DNA of 40,997 nt from SAR202 cluster bacterium (GTDB lineage: Bacteria > Chloroflexota > Dehalococcoidia > Lucifugimonadales > UBA826). The notes under the pieces are model-generated. The model saw only the letters and a list, made by a program, of their open reading frames with translations. It did not search any database and was not told the origin of the DNA. The stretch lies in NCBI GenBank assembly GCA_008373095.1, contig RQOP01000032.1, positions 1 to 40,997 of the forward strand, in the 5' to 3' direction. Positions 25,334-34,224 of the stretch are shown here, in pieces. Each line of letters opens with the position of its first letter. Position 1 is the first letter of the stretch. The position numbers and the translations under genes are program-made.

Positions 25334-26155
25334 TCAATCACCAAACTTTTTATCACGCTCTCTAGCACGGTCAATCGAGGTAACTCTTTCACCATCATAA
25401 ATCTCACGTCTGTATGACAGTCCCAAAGCGTGATTATGAAAACCTGACATAATGCTATTCCTATAGCCCATCTGATCTTGTACCTGATTCAGCGAAGCTT
25501 TGGACAATCTCAAGGCAAAAGAATCTTGCAAAGCTATTCTTTGAGCCAGTTTCATTGTCTCTTTTTCAAGTTGGTCAGCAGGCACCACTTTATTAACAAG
25601 TCCCATTTGTTCGGCTTCAGAAGCAGTCATCCAGTCCCCTGTGAAAAGATATTCTTTTGCCTTGCGTACTCCAATTTCATAGGGAAGACTAAGATATTGG
25701 ACATGGGGACCTCCCCACCTAACCGTTCTATCACTAAAGCGAGCATCATCTGAAGCAACAATCAGGTCACAAGATGAAGCCAAAATTATTCCACCCATAA
25801 TACATACCCCCTGGACCTGAGCTATTGTTGGCTTGGGAAAATCTCTCCACCTGAATGTGTTCGCTACATTCTGTTGCCAACTCCTCTCATACTCTCCCGC
25901 GGTACCTGGCTGATAAGGACGTTTTTCCCGATCGGCCATTTCTTGAGGGCTTCCTAAGTCATGTCCGGCAGAGAAATTAGTCCCTGCTCCAGCAATGATC
26001 ACTACCTTGACCGATTCGTCATCTGCTGCTTTATCAAAGGCATCATCAAGTTCTTCTCTCATTATCCTGCTCTGAGCATTCAAAACTTCGGGGCGGTCAA
26101 CTGTTATCTTAAGTACAGCGTTATCCTGCTCTAGTTTTAGATCTGTGTAAGCCAT
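25334..26155 (-). CDS. Enoyl-CoA hydratase/isomerase family protein
   Basis: A 273-residue crotonase-fold enzyme acting on acyl-CoA. VLKITVDRPEVLNAQS and AGTNFSAGHDLGS form the first half of the oxyanion hole, and VQGVCIMGGIILASSCDLIVAS the second. The usual catalytic glutamate at the GG(x)xE position is not evident in MGGIILAS, and R-W-G-G-P-H follows, so the reaction may not be classical hydration. I chose ATG 26155, with GGGAG seven bases upstream; a longer frame to 26230 would cross the -10 box at 26199. It is the first gene of the operon with the double CoA-transferase and cofGH. Confidence 0.85.
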   Translation of the reverse strand: MAYTDLKLEQDNAVLKITVDRPEVLNAQSRIMREELDDAFDKAADDESVKVVIIAGAGTNFSAGHDLGSPQEMADREKRPYQPGTAGEYERSWQQNVANTFRWRDFPKPTIAQVQGVCIMGGIILASSCDLIVASDDARFSDRTVRWGGPHVQYLSLPYEIGVRKAKEYLFTGDWMTASEAEQMGLVNKVVPADQLEKETMKLAQRIALQDSFALRLSKASLNQVQDQMGYRNSIMSGFHNHALGLSYRREIYDGERVTSIDRARERDKKFGD

Positions 26156-26198
26156 TATCAAACTCCCAATTCTAAACACTTCTCCGATCACAGATTGG

Positions 26199-26204
26199 AT
26201 TATA
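26199..26204 (-). promoter_or_regulatory. -10 box of the crotonase/CoA-transferase/cofGH operon
   Basis: A consensus TATAAT on the minus strand, 43 bases before the crotonase ATG at 26155. No convincing -35 box is seen at 16 to 18 bases, so activity or control by an activator is uncertain. Confidence 0.4.
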
Positions 26205-26251
26205 CAATTGAATAGAGTCATACCATTCATACATGCAATAGTGAAATTATA

Positions 26252-27139
26252 TTGATTGCAATTGAAACCAATAACCTGACAAAAAAATATGGGGATTCTC
26301 TTGCCATAAAGGAAGTTTCCCTAACCGTTAATGTAGGTGAAGTATTTGCCTTGCTCGGACCGAACGGAGCAGGTAAAACAACAACTGTAGAAATACTGGA
26401 AGGGCACAGAAGCAAAACCTCTGGGCAAGTAACAGTACTAGGAATGGATCCTTCAAACGATTCAGCAGCATTTCGTTCAAAAATAGGGATCGTTTTACAA
26501 GAAACTGGAATAGAACAATATTTAACAGCATCCGAAATATTGGAACAATTTACAAATTTTTACGAAACCCCAAGGAAAGTCTCTGACTTGTTAGAAATGA
26601 CAGGGCTGACAGAGGAAAAAAACAAGCGAGTTAAGAAGCTTTCAGGGGGACAAAAGCGTCGTCTAGATGTAGCAATTGGACTTTGCGGAAACCCTGATCT
26701 TTTATTTCTAGATGAACCGACTACCGGGTTCGATCCTTCGGCCCGACGCAACTTTTGGGACATGATAAAAAAATTAAAGACGGATGGTACTACCGTCGTA
26801 CTTACAACCCACTATATGGAGGAGGCGGAATACCTCGCGGATACCGTTGCCCTCATGAACCATGGTGAATTAATTACCCAGGGTTCATTAAGTGAACTAA
26901 GAGATGAACACAATAAAACATCCATCACATTTAAAATGGATAACCCACAGGATCTCCTGCCAAAAACCGTAGCAGATATATCATTAATCTCCGAAGGGGT
27001 AGTTTCAATAAGCACCGAAAACCCAACTGGTGTTCTTTCAGAATTAACAGGCTGGGCGATATCACAAGGAATCGAACTTGGTGATTTAGAAGTCTCCAGG
27101 CAAAACCTTGAAGAGATTTATTTAGGAATTCTTGAATGA
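26252..27139 (+). CDS. ABC transporter ATP-binding protein (ABC-2 type)
   Basis: A 295-residue ATPase subunit of an ABC-2 exporter of the drug/antibiotic (DrrA-like) group. Walker A is GPNGAGKT (36-43), the signature LSGGQ is at 130-134, Walker B is LLFLDEP (150-156), and the H-loop is in VLTTHYMEEAEYLAD. The C-terminal 70 residues form the accessory domain usual in DrrA-type proteins. The start is TTG 26252 with a weak ribosome site; no in-frame ATG precedes the first strand. The stop overlaps the permease start by four bases (ATGA). The substrate is unknown. Confidence 0.9.
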   Translation: MIAIETNNLTKKYGDSLAIKEVSLTVNVGEVFALLGPNGAGKTTTVEILEGHRSKTSGQVTVLGMDPSNDSAAFRSKIGIVLQETGIEQYLTASEILEQFTNFYETPRKVSDLLEMTGLTEEKNKRVKKLSGGQKRRLDVAIGLCGNPDLLFLDEPTTGFDPSARRNFWDMIKKLKTDGTTVVLTTHYMEEAEYLADTVALMNHGELITQGSLSELRDEHNKTSITFKMDNPQDLLPKTVADISLISEGVVSISTENPTGVLSELTGWAISQGIELGDLEVSRQNLEEIYLGILE

Positions 27140-27915
27140 ATTTTAAAAAACATTTACCGCTTTTCCTGAAACAAATAGTCTATGAGAGTAAATCGTACCG
27201 AAGAAATCCAGCGGCTGCTTTTTTTACCCTTGTTTTTCCTCTTCTGTTTCTATTTATGCTTCGAATTTTCGGGAACGATTCTGTGGAAATAGACGGTGGC
27301 ACTGTATCTAGAGCCACTAAATACATACCGATGATAACCGCATTTTCTGTAATCGGTTCATCTTACACAGGAATCGCTATGACATTGACCATAAATAGGG
27401 ATATAGGAGTACTTAAACGCTACAAAGGTACTCCTCTCCCATTAATAATATTTCTACTCAGCAAAATAGCGCATAACACGATCGTATCTTTTGCCTTGGC
27501 CGTAATCATTGCCGCAATAGCCTTTACCGTATTCGATGTTGCGCTACCAAACAATTCAATACCAGCATTTTTGCTAACAATGATCCTTGGAGCCGCCACT
27601 TTTACAACCCTAGGAATTGCCTTCACTAGTCTAATTCCCAATTCGGACGCTGCTGCTCCAATGGTAAACGCCTCGATCATACCTTTGATGTTTATATCTG
27701 ATGTATTCATTCCTATGGACAGCGCACCAAATTGGCTCAACGGAATAGCCCAAATATTCCCGGTACGACCATTTTCGCTATCATTACAAGAAGCCTACAG
27801 TCCATTCTCCACTGGCCTAACTGAAAACCCGGAAAATTATTTGATACTACTTGCATGGCTAATGCTAGGCCTTGCAACATCACTAAAATTTTTCTCTTGG
27901 GAACCAAGAAAATAA
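27136..27915 (+). CDS. ABC-2 type transporter permease
   Basis: A 259-residue integral membrane protein with six predicted helices (around 27-43, 68-90, 105-132, 138-160, 168-185 and 230-248), matching ABC-2 permeases. The amphipathic start HLPLFLKQIVYESKSYRRNP leads into the first helix, and the DSAPNWLNGIAQIFPVRPF segment before the last helix is typical of DrrB-like partners. It overlaps the ATPase gene by 4 bases, so translation is coupled. It forms a homodimer with two ATPases for export of an unknown lipid-soluble compound. Confidence 0.88.
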   Translation: MNFKKHLPLFLKQIVYESKSYRRNPAAAFFTLVFPLLFLFMLRIFGNDSVEIDGGTVSRATKYIPMITAFSVIGSSYTGIAMTLTINRDIGVLKRYKGTPLPLIIFLLSKIAHNTIVSFALAVIIAAIAFTVFDVALPNNSIPAFLLTMILGAATFTTLGIAFTSLIPNSDAAAPMVNASIIPLMFISDVFIPMDSAPNWLNGIAQIFPVRPFSLSLQEAYSPFSTGLTENPENYLILLAWLMLGLATSLKFFSWEPRK

Positions 27916-28016
27916 TATCTAGGCAAAGATCATATTAGATACAGCCTTTACAGAAAGTTGTAGAGGATATAACAAACTATTACCATTCTTTATTATTTCA
28001 GAGTTATGGAGATACT

Positions 28017-29213
28017 ATGAGTGCCTTAAAAGACCTTAAAGTCTTAGATTTATCAAGAATTCTCGCTGGACCATTCGGAACCCAAATATTAGCTGACTTA
28101 GGAGCTGAGGTCTGGAAAGTGGAATCACCATGGGGCGACGACACCCGTGGATGGGGTCCCCCTTTTGTGGGTGAGGAAAGCGCGTATTATCTTTCTGCAA
28201 ACCGAGGGAAGAAAAGTATTATAGTGAACCTTAGGGATGAAAAAGGCCAAAAAATAATCAAAGAACTAGCACAAAAAGCTGATGTTTTCGTAGAAAATTT
28301 TAAAGTGGGAAATTTAGCTAGATTTGGGTTAGATTACGATTCCATATCCTCCCTAAACCCTAAAATCATTTATGCTTCAGTTACCGGATTCGGGCAAACA
28401 GGACCTAGAGCTCCAGAACCAGGATACGATGCTGCTTTGCAGGGAATGACAGGGGTCATGAGTGTTACTGGTGAAGCTGAAGGTGGCCCTACTAAAGTGG
28501 GCGCTGCATGGATCGACATTATGACAGGTCTCACATCTACTATCGGCATTTTATCGGCCCTGCATGAGCGATCTTTAAGTGGGAAAGGGCAGCACGTCGA
28601 CGTCTCATTATTTGATGTCGGCATCGCATGTATGGCGAACATAGCCCAAAGCTATTTAGCTACTGGTGAAGCACCAGGACGAATAGGAAATGCACACCCA
28701 CAAGTAGCACCCTACCAAGACTTTACAGCTTCCGATGGAGACTTCATGACTGCTGCCAATAACGACGACCAATTTAAGCGAATGTGTGAAACAGTAGGAA
28801 AGCCTGAGTTAGCTGAAGATAACAGGTTCTTGTCTAATGCTGACCGAGTGAAAAACCGAAAAGAGCTCGAAGAATTATTGAATACTGAATTCATAAAAAA
28901 TCCTAAATCTCATTGGATGTCTGCGCTACAAGAATCGGGATTAACAGTCACTTCAATAAACACCTTAGACGAAGTCTTTAAGGATCCTCAAGCCGAGGCT
29001 CGCAAATCACTATGGGAAATTGACCATCCGAATTTGGGAAAAATCAATTTACTAGGAAGTGCCCTTCAACATCTAAGCAGAACTCCAGCCCAACCAACAA
29101 GTCATCCTCCTTTATTGGGAGAACACACAGAAGAGGTGATGAAAAATGTATTGGGAATGGATGGACAAGAAATACAAGAATTAATTTCATCAGATGTCAT
29201 TAAGGGTAAATAG
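28017..29213 (+). CDS. Class III CoA-transferase (CaiB/BaiF)
   Basis: A 398-residue single-domain CaiB/BaiF enzyme, the normal length. LKVLDLSRILAGPFGTQILA (7-26) is the family start, SANRGKKSIIVNLRDEKG binds CoA, and D167 in AWIDIMTGL is the nucleophilic aspartate. The last third has the PPLLGEHTEEV motif. Its sequence is nearest to the succinyl-CoA- or formyl-CoA-dependent acyl transferases. It is 69 bases upstream of the enolase-superfamily gene on the same strand, which suggests activation of an acid made by, or competing with, that dehydratase. The substrate is unproven. Confidence 0.9.
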   Translation: MSALKDLKVLDLSRILAGPFGTQILADLGAEVWKVESPWGDDTRGWGPPFVGEESAYYLSANRGKKSIIVNLRDEKGQKIIKELAQKADVFVENFKVGNLARFGLDYDSISSLNPKIIYASVTGFGQTGPRAPEPGYDAALQGMTGVMSVTGEAEGGPTKVGAAWIDIMTGLTSTIGILSALHERSLSGKGQHVDVSLFDVGIACMANIAQSYLATGEAPGRIGNAHPQVAPYQDFTASDGDFMTAANNDDQFKRMCETVGKPELAEDNRFLSNADRVKNRKELEELLNTEFIKNPKSHWMSALQESGLTVTSINTLDEVFKDPQAEARKSLWEIDHPNLGKINLLGSALQHLSRTPAQPTSHPPLLGEHTEEVMKNVLGMDGQEIQELISSDVIKGK

Positions 29214-29250
29214 ATAAGACTGCAATCCATAATGCAATAATCAAGGCAAG

Positions 29251-29262
29251 AGAAACGTTTCT
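29251..29262. promoter_or_regulatory. 12-bp palindrome AGAAACGTTTCT before the enolase-superfamily gene
   Basis: A perfect 12-bp palindrome in the 69-base gap between CoA-transferase and dehydratase genes, just ahead of the AGGAG site of the latter. It may be an operator or a small RNA hairpin; neither is demonstrated. Confidence 0.3.
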
Positions 29263-29282
29263 GCTCTAGGAGAAAATTCAAC

Positions 29283-30464
29283 ATGAAAATCAAAAGTATT
29301 AAAGCAATAGCGGTAAATTTAAGTCCCGATCCTAAAACTCAGCCGCGAGTAGAAGTGGACCCAAATGGTGGATATTTTGTAAACCCTATGGATAGATACA
29401 AATTTGATCCCAAATACAGGTCGGGCACAAATTGGACTCGTGTTGCCTGCGTTGTAACAGCTGAAGACGGGACATGGGGTTTAGGAACAACAATACATTC
29501 TGGCCCTGTCGTATCCATAATAAATGATCACTTTTCTGAACTCTTGGTAGGTCAAAATCCAATGGCCACCGAAAAAATATGGGATATGATGCGGAGATCA
29601 TCCTCACCATATGGAACTGCAGGAGTGGTGAGCTATGCAATCAGCGCCTTAGACAATGCCATATGGGATCTCAAAGGAAAACTTTTAAAGAAGCCGGTTT
29701 ACGAACTTCTAGGAGGCCCAGTGAAAGATGATATTTTTTGCTACGCATCTAATACCATGTTGAAATACAAAACTAGTGACTACATGGATTGGTTCCTTGA
29801 ATTAGGTTTCAAAGCAGTGAAAGTATTTTTGAGACATGGTCCTGATGAAGGTTTGGAAGGTCTAAACAAAAATGTCGAGATAGTGGCTAAGACCAGAGAA
29901 CAAATAGGTCCTGATATCGAATTAGCTGTCGATTCATGGATGTCTTCCAATATAGAATATGCGGTCCGTGTCTCAGAGGCACTCAAGCCATACAGTATCA
30001 AGTGGTTAGAAGATTACATGCTCCCTGAAGATATGGATAGCTATTCTAAATTAAGACAAAGAGTTCCTGCACAGACTTTAGCTACCGGCGAACACTGGTA
30101 CACAATACACCCATTTGCAGATGCAGCGGGGAGGGGTCTCGTAGATATACTGCAGCCAGATGTCCAGTGGGTAGGAGGAATAACAGCGAGCGTAAGAATT
30201 TGCCATATCGCTGAAGCCCATGGCCTAACTGTAATAGGGCATGCAGGTATGAACTATCCGTATGGACAGCATCTAGCATATGCTATGCCAGTCATTCCAT
30301 GGGGAGAAAGGTCCGAGGGTGTTTCACCTCCTGGAGTACCACTAGAGGAGATGGTCGCATTACCGGGAACCCCTGTGATAAAGAACGGTAGATTAAAACC
30401 TTCCGATGCTCCAGGATTTGGCATTGAAGTAGACATCGACTGGATCGAAGCAAGAGCAATATAA
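29283..30464 (+). CDS. Enolase-superfamily (MR-type) dehydratase, L-rhamnonate-dehydratase-like
   Basis: A 393-residue mandelate racemase/muconate lactonising-type enzyme that abstracts an alpha proton from a sugar acid and eliminates water with Mg2+. The metal ligands are D217 (AVDSWM), E243 (WLEDYM) and E270 (ATGEHW), and H320 in VIGHAGMNYPY is the general base; their spacing nearly equals that in E. coli L-rhamnonate dehydratase. The N-terminal capping domain (1-130) is complete. There is no K-x-K motif typical of racemases. It ends against a terminator shared with cassette B. Exact sugar acid unknown. Confidence 0.88.
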   Translation: MKIKSIKAIAVNLSPDPKTQPRVEVDPNGGYFVNPMDRYKFDPKYRSGTNWTRVACVVTAEDGTWGLGTTIHSGPVVSIINDHFSELLVGQNPMATEKIWDMMRRSSSPYGTAGVVSYAISALDNAIWDLKGKLLKKPVYELLGGPVKDDIFCYASNTMLKYKTSDYMDWFLELGFKAVKVFLRHGPDEGLEGLNKNVEIVAKTREQIGPDIELAVDSWMSSNIEYAVRVSEALKPYSIKWLEDYMLPEDMDSYSKLRQRVPAQTLATGEHWYTIHPFADAAGRGLVDILQPDVQWVGGITASVRICHIAEAHGLTVIGHAGMNYPYGQHLAYAMPVIPWGERSEGVSPPGVPLEEMVALPGTPVIKNGRLKPSDAPGFGIEVDIDWIEARAI

Positions 30465-30504
30465 AAAAAAGGTCCTCAGCTGCTTTGCCGCAACTGAGGA
30501 CCTT
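30463..30504 (-). terminator. Rho-independent terminator of cassette B
   Basis: On the minus strand an 11-bp stem (30469-30479 paired with 30494-30504, core GGTCCTCAG/CTGAGGACC) with a 14-base loop is followed by a run of eight T. It lies 18 bases after the DUF1501 stop. The hairpin also ends the plus-strand dehydratase transcript, but that side has no U-run. Confidence 0.78.
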
Positions 30505-30521
30505 CAAAACGCCTTAGTAAA

Positions 30522-31643
30522 CTAATTCTTTAAAAAACCAACTTTCTCATATTCGCCTTTTACTACCGGCCTAGCATCTATTTCTAACCAATCTTCTAAT
30601 ATTTCTGTATAGACGCTTCTGAAGTCTAAATTAAACCTCAAGTCACCCTCTAAAAGTTGGTCTGGTGCCAAAGAGGGATAATCACTGTACTGTCCTCCCT
30701 CTACTTGATCACCAATGACAAATGCCACTCCTCCAGACCCATGGTCTGTACCATTACCATTGTCCTTAACTCTACGTCCAAATTCTGTGAAAACAAACAT
30801 TATGACATCGTCACTTTTATTGGCTCTCTTCATGTCGTCGTAGAAATCGTATATCCCACCAGAAACATCTGTGAGTAAACCTTCCTGAAGGGCGATCCCA
30901 TTCGTATGTGCGTCAAAGCTACCATGTTGCGTATAGCAAATCCGAGTACCTATATCCGCCTGCAAAACCTGGGCTGCTCCTTTCATTGCCTTGGCAAATG
31001 AGTTTTCTGCATACTCAACATCTGACGAATACTTCTCAGTAACACTTCCTATAATCTCTGCACCTTTCAATGCATCGAGACCGGTCTGGCTAAGATAGTC
31101 CATAACGGGACCGCTACCTATAGCTTGAGAATACATATCTTTAAAGGCTTGTAGAGCTTCATTTCGTTGATCAAGTTCAGTGACGTGGTTCATTAGGCCG
31201 TAGGTGTTCAAGTCTGTCACTGACGCAACTGGTGCACCATGAGATACAAGTGCTCTAGGTAACCCTGCTCCAAAATTAACAGCGGCTACAACATTGTCAT
31301 GTTTTGGGTACATTTGATTTATGGCGTTCCCCAACCAGCCTTCGTTACCTACCTTGGTTGGTTCCGCAGTATGCCATATATCCATTGATCTGAAGTGAGA
31401 TCTATTAGGCTCCGGATATCCAACTCCATGGATGACAGCAACTTTGCCTTGATCATACAAATCTTTTATAGGACTCATTACCGGGTTGAACCCCAAGCCA
31501 TCTCCAATAGGTATTACCCTATCTTCCGTGATACGTACATTGGGTCGATTATCTACGTAATGTGGATTATCATAAGGGATCACGCAATTAAGGTAATCGT
31601 TGCCTCCAGATAACTGAACCACCACTATCTTTTTATCGCCCAT
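30522..31643 (-). CDS. DUF1501 family protein (cassette B)
   Basis: A 373-residue DUF1501 protein, paralogous to the one in cassette A along its full length. It shares VVVQLSGGNDYLNCVIPYDN, GVGYPEPNRSHFRSMDIWH, the DAHTNG metal-site loop, and FTEFGRRVKDNGNGTDHGSG. In HGSFDAHTNG the local sequence differs slightly from the HGGYDTHANE of cassette A, but Asp and His are kept. There is no signal peptide. It is the last gene of cassette B, 35 bases behind an NHL gene, with AGGAG before its ATG and a terminator just after it. Function is unknown. Confidence 0.9.
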   Translation of the reverse strand: MGDKKIVVVQLSGGNDYLNCVIPYDNPHYVDNRPNVRITEDRVIPIGDGLGFNPVMSPIKDLYDQGKVAVIHGVGYPEPNRSHFRSMDIWHTAEPTKVGNEGWLGNAINQMYPKHDNVVAAVNFGAGLPRALVSHGAPVASVTDLNTYGLMNHVTELDQRNEALQAFKDMYSQAIGSGPVMDYLSQTGLDALKGAEIIGSVTEKYSSDVEYAENSFAKAMKGAAQVLQADIGTRICYTQHGSFDAHTNGIALQEGLLTDVSGGIYDFYDDMKRANKSDDVIMFVFTEFGRRVKDNGNGTDHGSGGVAFVIGDQVEGGQYSDYPSLAPDQLLEGDLRFNLDFRSVYTEILEDWLEIDARPVVKGEYEKVGFLKN

Positions 31644-31678
31644 AATATTCTCCTATTCCTTGTATGGTCGTAATTGTA

Positions 31679-32674
31679 TTAAATTCTTTCAAAAATTTGA
31701 AATCTATGCCTACAAGTTTCCAAGATGTAGACTCTCCCATCTCCATCAACCATTATCGAGCACGGGTCCCAAAAATATGGTTCTATTCTCGCTGATATCT
31801 CCCTGACATCTTCCGTATCCGTCTCAAAAACTGGGACATAACTGGACCTTGCTCGTTTCTCGTCCTGCTGAGATTCGAAATATTCAAGAGCCCATTGGTT
31901 GAGATCTGCCTCACCTCTATTCATATACAAAAATTCATTGTTCTCATCAAAAACTTGGAAAATTTGGTTGCCCCAATCAGCAATATAGAGATTTCCTTCA
32001 CTATCTACCGCAACATCAGCTGGTCTGTTAAGTGATATGTCAGCACCAATACCGTTCGATACAGTAGATATTACTTCTCCATCAATACCAAATCTAACAA
32101 TTCTGTCATTTCCCCAATCAGCCACATAAATATCATCTCTGATGCCGGCAGTAAGACCCCAAGGGTAATTTAATTGGGATTCCGAGGTTGTCCCCGAGTT
32201 AAGCTGATCTATATACCTTCCGTCGGTGTGATAGCGCTGAATTCTATGGTTCATTGCATCGCTCACATAAACTATGTCATCAACAATTAGTAACCCAGTT
32301 GGACGACTAAGTTCACCTGCTAGTTCCCCTGAAACGCCCCAAGAATCTATAAGTTCTCCTTCCGGATCAAATCGGGTAATCCGATCCAGTTTCTCATCTG
32401 AAACGTACATGTTTTGTTCAGAGTCAAAAGCGATGGCGCTTGGTTCCAGCATCTGACCTTCAGATTTACCTTGTGACCCCACCTTTCCAAAAAAATCAAA
32501 TTCTCCTGACACCATCTGCACACCAACTGTGGGTCCCCTTCCTCTGCTAGCAACGAAGATCCTTTTGTCTTCTCTCATCGCGATATGAGCAGGCAACTGA
32601 AATCCTCGGCCTCCTTGGTCAGTAGCAAACCCTATATTAGAACTATATTTGAGGCCAAATTTTGTAGCTACCAT
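31679..32674 (-). CDS. NHL-repeat beta-propeller protein (cassette B, second copy)
   Basis: A 331-residue six-bladed NHL propeller without a signal peptide. The repeats are less regular than in the sister copy but contain DIYVADWGNDRIVRF (181-195) and NLYIADWGNQIFQVF (228-242). The helical insert between blades five and six (253-302) reads RGEADLNQWALEYFESQQDE and on to EISARIEPYFWDP, nearly the same as in the sister. The final blade ends with the shared CRHRFQIFERI-type tail. It lies between DUF1800 (25-base gap) and DUF1501 (35-base gap). The partner is unknown. Confidence 0.88.
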   Translation of the reverse strand: MVATKFGLKYSSNIGFATDQGGRGFQLPAHIAMREDKRIFVASRGRGPTVGVQMVSGEFDFFGKVGSQGKSEGQMLEPSAIAFDSEQNMYVSDEKLDRITRFDPEGELIDSWGVSGELAGELSRPTGLLIVDDIVYVSDAMNHRIQRYHTDGRYIDQLNSGTTSESQLNYPWGLTAGIRDDIYVADWGNDRIVRFGIDGEVISTVSNGIGADISLNRPADVAVDSEGNLYIADWGNQIFQVFDENNEFLYMNRGEADLNQWALEYFESQQDEKRARSSYVPVFETDTEDVREISARIEPYFWDPCSIMVDGDGRVYILETCRHRFQIFERI

Positions 32675-32699
32675 TTACTATTACCCCTTTTAAATAAAC

Positions 32700-34154
32700 C
32701 TATGCAGTTTGGTATTCCTGGGTGCAAACAATAAGCTGAATCACAGATAAAGCTGCCTTATCAAATTCTTTCGACGATACTTCATCTTGCCAGCCCAATT
32801 TTTCATACTTAGTAGCAAATTCCTTCAACCTATTTTCAGTCATAACTGAAACATCTACAGGACCAAGAACTTCAAGGCAAGCCGATACTAACTCATCAGA
32901 GGTAACCACATTAGTCCCCACATTAACTTTTATGCGGTCAATTATGTTTCTAACCCCTACTTTATCCGGGTTATCCAGTATTTTGGATGCGAAATTTATC
33001 CTTTCAACATAGGTACCAGTATTTATCCATTCGTTACCACCTTGCCAGCCTTCTACACTAGGAGGGCCTAGCAGAGCTTGTCCCATATTAGAACATACTG
33101 CCTGGGCGTAATAAGTCTCATCTGAAGGAAGCTGAATGGGGCCTGCAAGCCTCATGGTACCTACCACCATCTCTGCAGGACTTTTTATCCTGGCATACCT
33201 AACAGATTGGTTTTTGAAAAACTCAGATTTGAACATAGTTTCTAGCATGGCCTTGATACTATGCTCACTCTGAAAGTAAGAATCGACCATAGCTTGAATA
33301 GCTTTGGGATCTCTGGGTGATTCATGAGGCCATTGCGGAACCGGGACTTCGTCAGCTACATAGAAATGATATAAATGGCGTGCAATATACTCGGCCGTAG
33401 CTTTGTGCTCACATATAATTCTAACTGCGTCCTCTCCATTCCAATTACCCGTCTCACCCAAAATCGTTTTTTCGCCGTCGTCGTGATCCTCAGGATCATA
33501 CTGATACTGCCAGGAAATATACCCGTATGGTCGTACAGTATTGTTTCTCATCTTAATTGACATGTATTCAGGATTTACTACACTCCAACCAGTGAAAGCC
33601 CTAGCAGTTTCCTTAATGTCATCTTCGTTGTAGTTACCCACGCCCATTGAAAAAAGTTCTAGAATTTCCCTGCCATAGTTCTCGTTAATGCTTGTCCCAT
33701 GATTATCTTGATTATCCAACCACATGATCATAGCCGGATCTTTAGAGAGGGCCAGTAAAAGATCATCAAACCTTTCAATCCCTTTTTCCCTGAACATATT
33801 GATTTGATTCACAACTACTCTGTTCTGTATTAGTTTCGTTCCAGCAGTAGCAAAAATCCGGTGCCAAAACAAACACATCTTTTCTCTCAGAGGTGTTTCA
33901 GTCATAACCATGCGGTAAACCCAATGAGCTCTTGCTCCTTCCGCTAACCTCAAATCAGATTGATCTTTATGAAATCTAGAGATGAAATCTTGGGGAATGT
34001 AGTCGGGTGTCTCGAAATTGAGGAGATGGTCAACTATTTCGTCGTAGTCCATCTCACTAAATCTATCCATTTCCTGGGGAGTAGCTCCAAAGCCCGCCCT
34101 TCTTAGTAAATGGGCTATTAGCCCAAGATCCGCCTTGCTCTTAATTGTAGTCAA
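32700..34154 (-). CDS. DUF1800 family protein (cassette B, second copy)
   Basis: A 484-residue DUF1800 protein, very similar to the first copy of the cassette and more distant from cassette A. It keeps LIAHLLRRAGFGATPQEM, REKMCLFWHRIFATAG, WLDNQDNHGTSINENYGREI, the LELFSMGVGNY signature and RAFTGWSV. The start is TTG 34154 with GGAGG 5 bases upstream; an ATG is absent at this position in frame. It has no export signal. It follows the first NHL gene by 70 bases, the widest gap in the cassette, in which I see no promoter or hairpin. Function unknown. Confidence 0.9.
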   Translation of the reverse strand: MTTIKSKADLGLIAHLLRRAGFGATPQEMDRFSEMDYDEIVDHLLNFETPDYIPQDFISRFHKDQSDLRLAEGARAHWVYRMVMTETPLREKMCLFWHRIFATAGTKLIQNRVVVNQINMFREKGIERFDDLLLALSKDPAMIMWLDNQDNHGTSINENYGREILELFSMGVGNYNEDDIKETARAFTGWSVVNPEYMSIKMRNNTVRPYGYISWQYQYDPEDHDDGEKTILGETGNWNGEDAVRIICEHKATAEYIARHLYHFYVADEVPVPQWPHESPRDPKAIQAMVDSYFQSEHSIKAMLETMFKSEFFKNQSVRYARIKSPAEMVVGTMRLAGPIQLPSDETYYAQAVCSNMGQALLGPPSVEGWQGGNEWINTGTYVERINFASKILDNPDKVGVRNIIDRIKVNVGTNVVTSDELVSACLEVLGPVDVSVMTENRLKEFATKYEKLGWQDEVSSKEFDKAALSVIQLIVCTQEYQTA

Positions 34155-34224
34155 AAGCTCCTCCGTTATTGCCCTTGTATGATGATGCCAATAGCCCCAT
34201 CAAAAACGTTAAATTCAGTTTTGT

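Noticed and set aside
26156-26230. N-terminal 25-residue extension of the crotonase as a targeting peptide
   Set aside because: The extension crosses a TATAAT box, and GGGAG marks ATG 26155 as the start.
27916-28016. Terminator TATCTA/TAGATA after the ABC permease
   Set aside because: The stem has only six A/T-rich pairs and no U-run follows.
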